From Polaromonas sp. C04 (GTDB lineage: Bacteria; Pseudomonadota; Gammaproteobacteria; Burkholderiales; Burkholderiaceae_C), in the NCBI RefSeq assembly GCF_002002705.1, contig NZ_MUNS01000028.1:62001-126000 (forward strand): DNA of 64,000 nucleotides, written 5' to 3'. The position numbers and the translations under genes were made by a program. Position 1 is the first letter of the stretch. Each line of letters opens with the position of its first letter. The notes under the pieces were generated by a model. It made no database searches. It was not told where the DNA came from and saw nothing but the letters and a program-made list of their open reading frames with translations. This document shows positions 1 to 9,373 of this stretch, piece by piece.

Positions 1-346
1 GCTCGGCGTGCATCACGGCCTCGCGCTGCCCCACCACCAGTTCCGGAAAGCCGAAGACCCAGCCCGGCGCCGTGCGGTGCGCCGTCGAGGCGTCAATGAT
101 TTTCGGGCCTTTTCGCCCTGTAGCCCTTGCCAGGTCATCGATCATCGCTACAGATTCAATAGCGGCGCCGTCGTGCAGGCAAAGCACCACCAGGTCCACC
201 GTGCCCATCAGCGCGCGCTTCGCGGCCGGGTCTTTGCGCAATTCGGGGGCGATGCTGACCAGCTCGATCTGCGGCATCTGCTGCAGCCGCTCGCGGATTT
301 GCAGGCCAGTGGTGCCGGCCTCGCCGTCAATAAAGATTCTGGGCAT
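1..346 (-). CDS. argC: N-acetyl-gamma-glutamyl-phosphate reductase, class II (N-terminal part)
   Basis: Partial gene: it starts with ATG at 346 and runs off the left edge of the window, leaving about 115 residues. The protein begins [20 protein letters not shown], the nucleotide-binding start typical of the short (class II) ArgC enzymes, and continues with [20 protein letters not shown], which matches the family region just before the active site. ArgC reduces N-acetyl-glutamyl phosphate to the semialdehyde in cytoplasmic arginine synthesis. The catalytic cysteine lies outside the window. It is divergent from sucC with 160 bp between the start codons. A copy of the dispersed 55-bp element (98-163) lies inside the coding region without breaking the frame and supplies residues around [17 protein letters not shown]. 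Confidence 0.88.
   Translation of the reverse strand, partial: MPRIFIDGEAGTTGLQIRERLQQMPQIELVSIAPELRKDPAAKRALMGTVDLVVLCLHDGAAIESVAMIDDLARATGRKGPKIIDASTAHRTAPGWVFGFPELVVGQREAVMHAE
98..163 (-). repeat. 55-bp dispersed element, copy 1 (inside argC)
   Basis: On the minus strand this reads GCTATTGAATCTGTAGCG, then AAGGGCTACAGG, and after an extra segment of about 11 bases ends GGCCCGAAAATC. It matches the other ten copies: a GCTAT...TAGC inverted pair, a GC/AGA middle, an AGGGCT block, GGC and a T-rich end. It is in frame within argC. Confidence 0.7.
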
Positions 347-506
347 TGGGTGCTCCTGCCAACGTGTTCATGAATACACTGTATGCCCGCGCCGGGTTTG
401 GTGCATTGCAACATGATACAGTTCACAGCTGCCAAGTCCATCGTCCGCTGCGCGGCCATCGCCGCCGTATCCAGGACCAAAACCATCCATTCCTGAGAGA
501 GACCTC

Positions 507-1670
<1,164 letters not shown>

Positions 1671-1738
1671 AGCTTTGCGGGACAGACCGCAGGCCGCGCA
1701 GCGGACCAGCTCTGTCCTCAACTGACTAGGAAAACATC

Positions 1739-2632
1739 ATGTCGATCCTCATCAACAAAGACACCAAAGTCATCACCCAGGGCATCACCGGCAAGACCGG
1801 CCAGTTCCACACCGAGAAGTGCCAGGAATATGCCAACGGCAAGAACTGCTTCGTCGCGGGCGTAAATCCCAAGAAAGCGGGCGAGTCGATTTTCAATATC
1901 CCGATCTACGCCTCGGTCAAGGAAGCCGCGGACAAGACGGGCGCGACCGTGTCGGTGATCTACGTGCCGCCCGCGGGCGCCGCCGCCGCGATCTGGGAGG
2001 CCGTGGAGGCCGACCTGGACCTGGCAATCTGCATCACCGAGGGCATCCCGGTGCGCGACATGCTGCTGGTGCGCAACAAAATGCGCGCCAAGGTGGCGGC
2101 CGGCGGCAAGGAAACCCTGTTGCTCGGCCCGAACTGTCCCGGCCTGATCACGCCGGACGAAATCAAGATCGGCATCATGCCCGGCCACATTCACCGCAAG
2201 GGCCGCATCGGCGTGGTCAGCCGCTCCGGCACGCTGACCTATGAGGCGGTGGCGCAGTTGACCGAAATCGGCCTGGGCCAGTCCAGCGCGGTCGGCATTG
2301 GCGGCGACCCGATCAATGGCCTCAAGCACATCGACATCATGCGGCTGTTCAATGACGACCCGGACACCGACGCCGTCATCATGATCGGCGAAATCGGCGG
2401 CCCGGACGAAGCCGAAGCCGCGCGCTGGTGCAAGGACCACATGAAAAAACCCATCGTCGGCTTCATCGCCGGCGTCACCGCCCCGGCAGGCAAGCGCATG
2501 GGCCATGCCGGCGCGCTGATCTCGGGCGGCGCCGACACGGCCGAGGCCAAGCTGGCCGTGATGGAAGAGTGCGGCTTCACGGTCACGCGCAACCCGTCCG
2601 AGATGGCCAAGCTGCTCAAGGCGCTGCTGTAA
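1739..2632 (+). CDS. sucD: Succinyl-CoA synthetase (ADP-forming), alpha subunit
   Basis: 297 residues. It carries the CoA-binding Rossmann domain (MSILINKDTKVITQGITGKT) and the ligase domain; the phosphorylated histidine is in RMGHAGALISGGADTAEAK at residue 256. Partner of SucC in the TCA cycle. ATG at 1739 follows an AGGAAAACATC leader. The operon closes with a clear intrinsic terminator at 2711-2742, so the next gene (TerC family) is probably a separate unit. Confidence 0.97.
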   Translation: MSILINKDTKVITQGITGKTGQFHTEKCQEYANGKNCFVAGVNPKKAGESIFNIPIYASVKEAADKTGATVSVIYVPPAGAAAAIWEAVEADLDLAICITEGIPVRDMLLVRNKMRAKVAAGGKETLLLGPNCPGLITPDEIKIGIMPGHIHRKGRIGVVSRSGTLTYEAVAQLTEIGLGQSSAVGIGGDPINGLKHIDIMRLFNDDPDTDAVIMIGEIGGPDEAEAARWCKDHMKKPIVGFIAGVTAPAGKRMGHAGALISGGADTAEAKLAVMEECGFTVTRNPSEMAKLLKALL

Positions 2633-2710
2633 GCCGGCAGGCCGTGTCGTAAGCAATATTACGAACCGGCAGGCGGTGATCCGGCCGCTAGACTCCAGAC
2701 AGGACCAGGA

Positions 2711-2742
2711 AGCGCCCGAACCGCAAGTGACGGGCGCTTTTT
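2711..2742 (+). terminator. Intrinsic terminator after sucCD
   Basis: AGCGCCCG (2711-2718) pairs with CGGGCGCT (2731-2738) around a 12-nt loop and is followed by a run of T. Confidence 0.85.
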
Positions 2743-2767
2743 GCATTGACAAGCACCGGAGCACCCC

Positions 2768-3457
2768 ATGGAGTTACTGCAAAGCCTTGATTTCTGGATC
2801 GGGTTGATCGAGATCATCTGGATCAACATCATCCTGTCCGGCGATAACGCCGTGGTCATTGCGCTGGCGGCGCGCTCGCTGCCGCCAAAGCAGCAGCAAA
2901 GGGCCATCGTGTTCGGCTCGGGCGCTGCGGTCGTGCTGCGCATCGCGCTGACCGTGGTGGCCGCCAAGCTGCTCGCGCTGCCCTATCTGCAAATCGTCGG
3001 CGGCTGCCTGCTGCTGTGGATCGGCGTGCAGTTGCTGGGCGAAGAGGAAGAGGGCGAAGGCGAGAGCAAGACCTATGGCAGCCTGCTGGCGGCGGTGCGC
3101 ACCATCCTGATTGCCGACCTCGTGATGAGCCTGGACAACGTTATTGCCGTGGCCGCCGCCGCGCAGGGCAGCATGGTCCTGTTGATCTTCGGGCTGGCCA
3201 TCAGCATTCCGCTGGTGGTGTTCGGTGCGTCCCTGATGGTCAAGCTGATGGCGCGTTTCCCCTTCATCATTACCGTGGGTGCGGCCCTGATCGGCTGGGT
3301 GGCCGGCGAGACCATCGTCGGCGATGCGGTCCTGAAGGGTGTGTTGGCGGCCGCCCCATGGCTGCATTACGCCGCCGGCGCGGCGGGCGCATTGTTCGTG
3401 GTGGGGGTTGGCAAGGCGCTGTCGGCGCGTAGCCACGCCGCGCCGGCCGCCGGCTGA
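2768..3457 (+). CDS. TerC family integral membrane protein (first of two)
   Basis: 229 residues, almost entirely hydrophobic with about seven membrane segments. Two acidic TerC motifs are visible: LSGDNAVVIALAAR near residue 25 and MSLDNVIAVAAAAQG near residue 120, placed in membrane helices as in Alx/YkoY-type proteins. Members of this family are linked to manganese export or metal loading of exported proteins; the substrate here cannot be read from sequence. ATG at 2768 has GGAG seven bases upstream. Unlike the second TerC gene (16834-17550) it has no riboswitch-like leader: the sucCD terminator is only 25 bp upstream. A hairpin terminator follows at 3462-3490. Confidence 0.9.
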   Translation: MELLQSLDFWIGLIEIIWINIILSGDNAVVIALAARSLPPKQQQRAIVFGSGAAVVLRIALTVVAAKLLALPYLQIVGGCLLLWIGVQLLGEEEEGEGESKTYGSLLAAVRTILIADLVMSLDNVIAVAAAAQGSMVLLIFGLAISIPLVVFGASLMVKLMARFPFIITVGAALIGWVAGETIVGDAVLKGVLAAAPWLHYAAGAAGALFVVGVGKALSARSHAAPAAG

Positions 3458-3461
3458 ATGC

Positions 3462-3490
3462 CCGCCGCCTCGGCCGGCGGCGGCACTTTT
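3462..3490 (+). terminator. Intrinsic terminator after the first terC gene
   Basis: A perfect 8-bp GC stem, CCGCCGCC (3462-3469) with GGCGGCGG (3476-3483), 6-nt loop, followed by CACTTTT. Confidence 0.65.
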
Positions 3491-3603
3491 GCAACAAGTC
3501 GCGGGGCCGCCCTGTGAAGTTTCTTGTTTGCCGCCAGCGCCTCTGGTAACGTGCTGAAACAAGTATTTGCTGTCTGCATGGTCGCCGCCATGGGACCAGC
3601 CGG

Positions 3604-4413
3604 ATGCAGTGGACAAAAGGCGGCCCGTTGATTTACCAGTTTTGCGCACATACCGACCCGGGTCTCGTCCGGGGCAACAACGAGGACTCCGTCACGTTCG
3701 ACGCGTCATCGGGGCTGGCCGTGCTGGCCGATGGCATGGGCGGCTACAACGCGGGCGAAGTTGCCAGCGCCATGGCCACGACTTTCATTCGCTCCGAACT
3801 GGGGCGCTGGCTGACCGAGGCGGGCCAACAGACCGCTGCCCGTGATGTGCGCCGCGCCATGGAGATTTGTGCAGACCATGCCAACCGCGCCATCTTCAAC
3901 GCAGCCAACGCCAACCCGCAGTACGCGGGCATGGGCACCACGCTGGTGGTGGCTGTGTTCCAGGGCGAGCGCCTCATGCTCGGGCACATTGGCGACTCGC
4001 GCTGCTACCGCCTGCGCGAGGGCCTGCTCGAGCGCATCACCCGGGACCACTCGCTCTTGCAGGAGCAGCTCGATGCCGGCCTGATCACGCTCGAGGAGGC
4101 GGCCGGCTCGCTGCACAAGAACCTCATCACCCGGGCGCTGGGGGTCGAGGACACCGTCCTGCTCGAGGTCAAAGAGCTTCGCACCGCGCCAGGCGACCTT
4201 TACCTCTTGTGTTCGGACGGGCTGTCGGACATGATGGACGAGGAAGACATTGCGGCCATCCTGCGCACGGACGCGGCGCTGCCGCAAATGGCGACACGGT
4301 TGATCGACAACGCCAACGCCAACGGGGGGCGCGATAATATTTCAGTGCTGCTCGCCCAGCGCAACGACAACTTTACAAAACGGGGCTTGATTTCCAGAAT
4401 GCTGGGAAACTAG
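3604..4413 (+). CDS. PP2C-type serine/threonine protein phosphatase
   Basis: Up to 269 residues. PP2C metal-binding motifs are in order: LVRGNNEDS, LADGMGGYNAGEVAS, MGTTLVVAVF, GHIGDSRCYRLREG, CSDGLSDMMDEEDI and GGRDNISVLL. It should remove phosphate from Ser/Thr in cytoplasmic proteins, like Stp1/PstP. The start is uncertain: ATG 3604 has no clear ribosome site, whereas TTG 3628 has AAAGG seven bases upstream and gives a start MIYQFCAHTDPGLVRG that better matches relatives. It is followed after 49 bp by an FHA protein, the kind of phosphothreonine reader normally paired with such phosphatases; no Hanks-type kinase lies in the window. Confidence 0.92.
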   Translation: MQWTKGGPLIYQFCAHTDPGLVRGNNEDSVTFDASSGLAVLADGMGGYNAGEVASAMATTFIRSELGRWLTEAGQQTAARDVRRAMEICADHANRAIFNAANANPQYAGMGTTLVVAVFQGERLMLGHIGDSRCYRLREGLLERITRDHSLLQEQLDAGLITLEEAAGSLHKNLITRALGVEDTVLLEVKELRTAPGDLYLLCSDGLSDMMDEEDIAAILRTDAALPQMATRLIDNANANGGRDNISVLLAQRNDNFTKRGLISRMLGN

Positions 4414-4462
4414 CCATTGATCCCAGCGGGCCACACAGCCATTACAGAAACAGGAGCCGGCC

Positions 4463-5128
4463 ATGCCGAAAATGATCGTGTCGATCGACGGTGTCGTCAT
4501 CAAGGAATTTCAGCTGACCAAGGACCGCACGACGCTGGGCCGGCGGCCATATAACGACATCGTGATCGACAACCTGGCCGTCAGCGGCGAGCACGCTGCC
4601 CTGCAGATGGTGGGCGGCGAGGTTTACCTCGAAGACCTCAACAGCACCAATGGCAGCTACGTCAACGGCAAGTCGATCAAAAAGCAGTTGTTGCAAAACA
4701 ACGATACGGTCGAAGTGGGCAAGTACAAGATTCGGTTCGTGAATGAAACCGCCGGTGCGACGCCCGACAAGATCGCGGCGATGCAGCCGGCAGCGTCCGC
4801 TGCCATGACGCCGCCAGCCTCGGCCCCGGCCCCCGTTGCGGTGGCTCCCGCCGATGTGGACCTGCGCCCGGGTGCTGCCATCAAGGTGCTGTCAGGCGCA
4901 GCGGCCGGGCGCGAGGTGCAGCTGGTCAAAGTCGTCACCACCATCGGCAAGCCCGGCGTCGCGGTCGCGGCCATCACCCGGCGCCCGCTCGGTTTTGTCG
5001 TTGCGCACGTCGAAGGCGCCAGCGTGCCGACCCTCAACGGCATTCCCGTCAGCGGCGCGCCCGTCGCGCTCAAAAACGGCGACCTGCTGGAGCTGGCCGG
5101 CACGCGGATGCAGTTCATGCAGGCCTGA
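4463..5128 (+). CDS. FHA domain protein
   Basis: 221 residues. The N-terminal 95 form a forkhead-associated domain: LGRRPYNDIVIDN, VSGEHAAL and LEDLNSTNGSYVNG carry the conserved Gly-Arg, Ser-x-x-His and Asn-Ser-Thr-Asn-Gly residues that bind phosphothreonine. After an Ala/Pro linker (about 105-130) there is a second degraded FHA-like beta domain (IGKPGVAVAAITRRPLGFVV, then LNGIPV) lacking the phosphate-binding residues. Start chosen at ATG 4463 with AGGAG upstream. It lies between the PP2C phosphatase and the cyclic-nucleotide phosphodiesterase-like gene, so it likely reads phosphorylation that the phosphatase reverses. Confidence 0.92.
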   Translation: MPKMIVSIDGVVIKEFQLTKDRTTLGRRPYNDIVIDNLAVSGEHAALQMVGGEVYLEDLNSTNGSYVNGKSIKKQLLQNNDTVEVGKYKIRFVNETAGATPDKIAAMQPAASAAMTPPASAPAPVAVAPADVDLRPGAAIKVLSGAAAGREVQLVKVVTTIGKPGVAVAAITRRPLGFVVAHVEGASVPTLNGIPVSGAPVALKNGDLLELAGTRMQFMQA

Positions 5129-5330
5129 GGCGGTACCGCCCAGGGCGGCCAGGCGCGCCGGCCCGGGGCTTTGCCCTACGGGCGGCCCGATTTAAAGCGC
5201 ATTAATGCCAACAAATACCTTTACCGGCGCCATTCAGAGCGAGTAGCCTTGAACATCTTGCCGCCATTCGATCCCGCAGGGGCTGGCGCAACCCGTTTCA
5301 AAACCAGGTAACCACACAGCAAGGGCTTGC

Positions 5331-6122
5331 ATGAAGGTGCGCGTATTGGGCTGCTCCGGCGCCATCGCCAAAGACTGCCGAACCACGTCTTTTCTGATCG
5401 ACGACGACGTGCTGATCGACGCGGGCACCGGCGTGGGCGACCTCACGCTGGCCGAGATGTACCGCATCGATCACGTGTTCCTGACGCATTCACACCTGGA
5501 CCACATCGCGGCGCTGCCGCTGATGGTCGATGCGGTGGCCTCGCGCCGCAGCACGCCGCTGCAGATTCATGCATTGGCCGGCACCATCGAGGCGCTCAAG
5601 ACCCACGTGTTCAACGACGTCATCTGGCCCGATTTCACGCGCATTCCCTCGCAGCAGGCCCCGCTCGTCAGCTTTCATGAGCTGGCCATGGGTCAGATCC
5701 TGTCGATCAACGACAAGCAGATCGAAGCCCTGCCGGCCGCCCACACCGTGCCGGCCGTCGGCTACGCTGTCAGCGCCGGCGGCCGCGCCTGGGTTTTCTC
5801 GGGCGACACCGAGCGCAACCCGCCGTTCTGGCAGCGGCTGAACCAGCTCGACGTGGCGATGCTGATCATCGAGACCGCGTTCAGCAACCGCGAAAAAGCG
5901 GTGGCGCTGCGCAGCCTGCACCTGTCGCCGGAGGTGCTGGCCGACGAGTTGCGCGGCATCGCCAAAGGCAAGTGCTACCCCATCTACATCACCCACACCA
6001 AACCCGCCGAAACCGAGCTCATCATGTCCGAGGTGACGCGCTTCGACCAGACCCGGCCGTTCGGCCCCGGGGTCAGTCACGACATCCGCTGGCTCGCTGC
6101 CGGCCAGGAGTTCGAACTATGA
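5331..6122 (+). CDS. Metallo-beta-lactamase fold hydrolase, class II cyclic-nucleotide phosphodiesterase-like
   Basis: 263 residues. The metal-binding motif HSHLDH is at 53-58, with downstream ligands in AAHTVPAVGY, FSGDTERN and the terminal YITHTKPAE. Overall order resembles ribonuclease Z-like and class II 3',5'-cAMP phosphodiesterase proteins; I favour the phosphodiesterase reading because of the N-terminus MKVRVLGCSGAIAKDCRTTS, but the substrate is inferred. ATG 5331 has AAGGG six bases upstream. Its stop TGA overlaps the start ATG of the ATPase gene (ATGA at 6119-6122), a strong sign of coupled translation and a shared function. Confidence 0.85.
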   Translation: MKVRVLGCSGAIAKDCRTTSFLIDDDVLIDAGTGVGDLTLAEMYRIDHVFLTHSHLDHIAALPLMVDAVASRRSTPLQIHALAGTIEALKTHVFNDVIWPDFTRIPSQQAPLVSFHELAMGQILSINDKQIEALPAAHTVPAVGYAVSAGGRAWVFSGDTERNPPFWQRLNQLDVAMLIIETAFSNREKAVALRSLHLSPEVLADELRGIAKGKCYPIYITHTKPAETELIMSEVTRFDQTRPFGPGVSHDIRWLAAGQEFEL

Positions 6123-8539
6123 GCGCAGTCTTGCCCCCGCCCGTCGACAAGGACGCCGAGCAGGCGTTTTTCGACTCGCAGCGGCTGCCGCCCGAAAAGC
6201 GCGGCGTCACCTTCGAGGTGCTGTTTTTCCGCCAGCTCCAGCAGGTCACCACGCGCATTCATGAAACCGAGAACCTCGACCAGATCATGCTCGAGGTCAG
6301 CGACGACATCTGCAAGCTGTTCAACGCCGACCGCCTCACGCTGTATGCCGTCAACGAAGACCGCAGCGCCATCGTCTCGCGCTTCAAGACCGGCCTGAAC
6401 ACCACGGGCGCGCTCAAGCTGCCCATCAGTGCGCAAAGCCTCGCGGGCTACGTGGCCTTCAGCCAGCAGCGGCTCAACATTGCCGACGTGTACGACGCCG
6501 CAGCGCTCAAACGCATCGACCCGCAGCTGAGCTTCCTCAAGGAAGTCGACAAACGCTCGGGCTACCGCACCAAGCAGATGCTGGTGGAGCCCATCCTCGA
6601 TGGCGCCACGCTGTATGGCGTGCTGCAGGTCATCAACAACCACAGCGACGCGCCGTTCGGCGCGCTCGAACTCGAAGGCGCCAAGCAGCTGTGCAAGACA
6701 CTGGCCACCGCCATTCGCCAGCGCCGGCAAAAGGCGCAGGACGCGCGGCGCAGCAACAAGACCACGCCGTACGACGGCCTGGTGGCCGATGGCGTGCTCA
6801 GTGACGCCGAGCTCGCGCAATGCATGCAAAAGGCCCGCGAACAAGGGCGCCCGGTGGAGCATGTGCTGGTGGCGGCGTACCACCTCCAGCCGGCCCAGAT
6901 CGGCGCCTCGCTGGCCCGGTTTTTCGGCGTGCCCTACGAGCCGCTCAGCCCCGGGCGCATCCGCTCCGAGATGCTGCACGGCTCGCTCAAGCGCGAATTC
7001 CTGGAGCAGCAGGGCTGGATTCCGCTCGAAGAATCGCCCGACGGCCTGGTCGTGATGTGCCTGGACCCCGAGGCCGTGCGCGGTTCGCGCGTGGTGCCGC
7101 AGGTGTTTCCGCGTGCGCGCAAACTGGCCTGGCGCGTCACCACCCAGACCGAGTTCGACGAAACCCTGGCCCAGCTGTTCGGCAGCGCCAGTGACGAGGG
7201 CGGCTCCATCGACCAGTTGCTGGCCGACCTCACGGCGCCCATGGACGACGACGGCACCGAAGACTCGCTGGAGTCCGCCGCCGCCGACAACGAGCTCGTC
7301 AAGTTCGTCAACAAGGTCATCATCGACGCCTACAACCAGAAGGTGTCGGACATCCACATCGAGCCCATGCCGGGCAAGGCCAAGACCGGCATCCGCTTTC
7401 GCATCGACGGCATCCTGGCGCCCTACATCGAAGTGCCGGCGCATTTTCGGCAGGCCATGGTCACGCGCCTGAAGATCATGTGCGACCTCGACATCTCCGA
7501 GCGCCGCAAGCCACAGGACGGCAAGATCAAGTTCAAGAAATACGGCCCGCTCGACATCGAGCTGCGCGTCGCCACCATTCCCTCGGCCGGCGGCGTGGAA
7601 GACGTGGTCATGCGGATCCTGGCCGGCGGCGAGCCCATTCCGCTCGACAAGCTGGGCCTGACGCCGCACAACAAGGCGCGGCTCATCAAGACCATTGAAA
7701 AACCCTATGGCCTGTTCTATGTCTGCGGCCCCACGGGCTCGGGCAAGACCACCACGCTGCACTCCATCCTCAAGCACCTGAACACGCCCGAGACCAAGAT
7801 CTGGACCGCCGAAGACCCGGTCGAGATCACGCAAAAAGGCCTGCGCCAGGTGCAGATCAACAAAAAGGCCGGCATCGACTTCGCGCTCATCATGCGGGCC
7901 TTCCTGCGCGCCGACCCCGACATCATCATGGTCGGCGAGTCGCGCGACAAGGAGACCGTGTCCATGGGCGTGGAAGCCTCGCTCACCGGCCACCTGGTGT
8001 TCTCCACGCTGCACACCAACTCGGCGCCCGAGTCCATCACGCGGCTGCTCGACATGGGCATGGACCCGTTCAACTTCTCCGATGCGCTGCTCGGCATCCT
8101 GGCGCAGCGCCTCGCGCGCAAGCTGTGCGACTGCAAGCAGGCCTACGAGCCCACCTCGGCGGAAATCAACGATTTCATCAAGGAATATGCCGACGAACTG
8201 TGCCACACCGTGGCCTGGAAGCTGGATGCCGGCGGCGAGGCGCAAAAGCTGCTGGAAGCCTGGACCGGGCAGTACGGCAAAGACGGCAAGCTCACTTTCT
8301 ACCGCGCCGTGGGCTGCGACAAATGCAATCAAACCGGCTACAAAGGCCGCGTCGGCCTGCACGAACTGCTGATTGCCGACGACATCCTGAAGAAGCTGGT
8401 GCAAGAGCGCGCCCGCGTGTCCGAGATCTTCGCCGCCGCGGTCGAGAGCGGCATGCGCACCCTCAAGATGGACGGCATGGAAAAGATCATGCTGGGCATG
8501 ACCGACCTGAAACAGGTGCGCTCGGTCTGCATTAAGTGA
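6119..8539 (+). CDS. GspE/PilB family secretion ATPase with N-terminal GAF domain
   Basis: 806 residues from ATG 6119. Domains: GAF sensor (about 45-205), MshEN/N1-like domain (about 215-345, [28 protein letters not shown]) and a type II/IV secretion ATPase (about 390-765). Walker [11 protein letters not shown] begins near residue 537; the second acidic box reads [15 protein letters not shown] where most relatives have GEIRD; the histidine box is [14 protein letters not shown] four-cysteine zinc site is present (LCDC ... CDKCNQTGY). Such ATPases drive type IV pilus extension or type II secretion; here the GAF fusion and the neighbours (PP2C, FHA, phosphodiesterase-like) suggest a signal-controlled motor. 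No pilC, pilM-Q or gsp genes are nearby. The major pilin gene follows directly. Confidence 0.93.
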   Translation: MSAVLPPPVDKDAEQAFFDSQRLPPEKRGVTFEVLFFRQLQQVTTRIHETENLDQIMLEVSDDICKLFNADRLTLYAVNEDRSAIVSRFKTGLNTTGALKLPISAQSLAGYVAFSQQRLNIADVYDAAALKRIDPQLSFLKEVDKRSGYRTKQMLVEPILDGATLYGVLQVINNHSDAPFGALELEGAKQLCKTLATAIRQRRQKAQDARRSNKTTPYDGLVADGVLSDAELAQCMQKAREQGRPVEHVLVAAYHLQPAQIGASLARFFGVPYEPLSPGRIRSEMLHGSLKREFLEQQGWIPLEESPDGLVVMCLDPEAVRGSRVVPQVFPRARKLAWRVTTQTEFDETLAQLFGSASDEGGSIDQLLADLTAPMDDDGTEDSLESAAADNELVKFVNKVIIDAYNQKVSDIHIEPMPGKAKTGIRFRIDGILAPYIEVPAHFRQAMVTRLKIMCDLDISERRKPQDGKIKFKKYGPLDIELRVATIPSAGGVEDVVMRILAGGEPIPLDKLGLTPHNKARLIKTIEKPYGLFYVCGPTGSGKTTTLHSILKHLNTPETKIWTAEDPVEITQKGLRQVQINKKAGIDFALIMRAFLRADPDIIMVGESRDKETVSMGVEASLTGHLVFSTLHTNSAPESITRLLDMGMDPFNFSDALLGILAQRLARKLCDCKQAYEPTSAEINDFIKEYADELCHTVAWKLDAGGEAQKLLEAWTGQYGKDGKLTFYRAVGCDKCNQTGYKGRVGLHELLIADDILKKLVQERARVSEIFAAAVESGMRTLKMDGMEKIMLGMTDLKQVRSVCIK

Positions 8540-8635
8540 CGAAAATTGTCAGTCCCCTGGTCTGAGTGGGTCAAAAACGGTCGATCTGGAGCCGCCAAAG
8601 CGTGAAAAGGTTCACAAAAAAGCGGGATGGACGCC

Positions 8636-8652
8636 CTGGCACGCAACCTGCT
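8636..8652 (+). promoter_or_regulatory. Sigma-54 (RpoN) promoter of the pilin gene
   Basis: CTGGCACGCAACCTGCT matches the TGGCAC-N5-TTGC consensus with one mismatch (C for T). It lies about 50 bp before the pilin ATG, so transcription would start near 8664. Type IV pilin genes are classically RpoN/PilR dependent. A small inverted repeat (GTGAA 8602-8606, TTCAC 8611-8615) lies just upstream. Confidence 0.75.
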
Positions 8653-8702
8653 GTAACTTATTGGCATTTCGGTTTCCTTTCGTTTCAACCAAGGAGTTTT
8701 TC

Positions 8703-9197
8703 ATGAAGCGTTCCATGCAGAAGGTTCAACAGGGTTTCACCCTGATCGAGTTGATGATCGTCGTCGCGATCATCGGCATTTTGGCGGCCGTGGCACTGCC
8801 GGCGTATCAGGACTACACGGTCCGCGCGAAGGTGACCGAGTTGATTCTGGCAGCTGATACTTGCAAAAACGCCATCACAGAATCATCTCAGACGGGTTTG
8901 ACCACTGCACCCGGAGCTAACGGCTTTGGTTGCGAAAGCGCGTCTGCCACGTCTCACTACGTTGCTTCGATTGCAACCGACGCAACCGGAGTGATCACCG
9001 TCCTGGCGCAGAACATCAGTAGTGCCGTCCCTGCTACGGCCGGTATTACTTTGACGCCTTACTCCGATGCCGCACTGAGCAGCCAGATGGCCGCTGCTGG
9101 CTATGTCTCGGGTACCAACACCCCTGTGGCCGGGTGGAAGTGTGCTGGAAACGCCACGATGCTGCAGAAGTTCCTTCCTTCCAGCTGCCGTAGCTAA
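8703..9197 (+). CDS. pilA: Type IV major pilin
   Basis: 164 residues. The prepilin leader [11 protein letters not shown] is followed by [20 protein letters not shown], the class IVa N-methylated helix with Glu at mature position 5, so PilD should cleave before F12. Cysteines at 54, 77, 147 and 162; the last two bracket the C-terminal D-region loop. The protein ends SSCRS, so the last residue is a serine, the residue used for glycosylation by TfpO/PilO enzymes in Pseudomonas and Acinetobacter pilins. Start ATG 8703 has AAGGAG upstream. Sigma-54 promoter before it, perfect hairpin terminator after it: the gene is transcribed alone. Base composition is less GC-rich than its neighbours, as is common for pilins. 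Confidence 0.95.
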   Translation: MKRSMQKVQQGFTLIELMIVVAIIGILAAVALPAYQDYTVRAKVTELILAADTCKNAITESSQTGLTTAPGANGFGCESASATSHYVASIATDATGVITVLAQNISSAVPATAGITLTPYSDAALSSQMAAAGYVSGTNTPVAGWKCAGNATMLQKFLPSSCRS

Positions 9198-9228
9198 GCA
9201 CCCATCGTCTGAATCAATCCTTTGACGG

Positions 9229-9252
9229 AAGCCGCCTTCGGGCGGCTTTTTT
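9229..9252 (+). terminator. Intrinsic terminator of pilA
   Basis: AAGCCGCC (9229-9236), tetraloop TTCG, GGCGGCTT (9241-9248), then a T run. Confidence 0.93.
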
Positions 9253-9309
9253 ACTGCAATTGCGTCCGCAATAGCTGCGCGATCAGGCAAGAATTGAGGA
9301 GACGGATTC

Positions 9310-9354
9310 ATGAAAATGGAGTGGATCAGACATCAGCGGCCTTTGTTCAACTGA
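9310..9354 (+). CDS. Possible 14-residue leader ORF before the pilin ligase gene
   Basis: GAGGAG sits eight bases before ATG 9310 and opens a short frame, MKMEWIRHQRPLFN, stopping with TGA at 9352-9354, 19 bp before the GTG of the next gene. That next gene has no good ribosome site of its own. Either a translated leader that couples translation of the ligase, or the remnant of an older, longer N-terminus in another frame (the two frames differ). No homology is claimed. Confidence 0.35.
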   Translation: MKMEWIRHQRPLFN

Positions 9355-9373
9355 TAGCACCAGACGAACTCTC

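Noticed and set aside
2768-3457. Tellurite resistance island
   Set aside because: TerC-family proteins here stand alone beside sucCD; no terA/B/D/E/Z genes. The name is historical.
5129-5330. Possible copy of the GC-palindromic repeat after the FHA gene
   Set aside because: GC-rich with small GGGC/GCCC hairpins but lacks the AGCAAG, AGTACGCGC and AAGCGTGGGGG blocks of the family.
6077-8404. 775-codon open frame on the minus strand opposite the secretion ATPase gene
   Set aside because: High-GC codon bias leaves long open antisense frames; the product is His/Arg/Val-rich low-complexity with no family features, and the plus strand encodes a clear ATPase.
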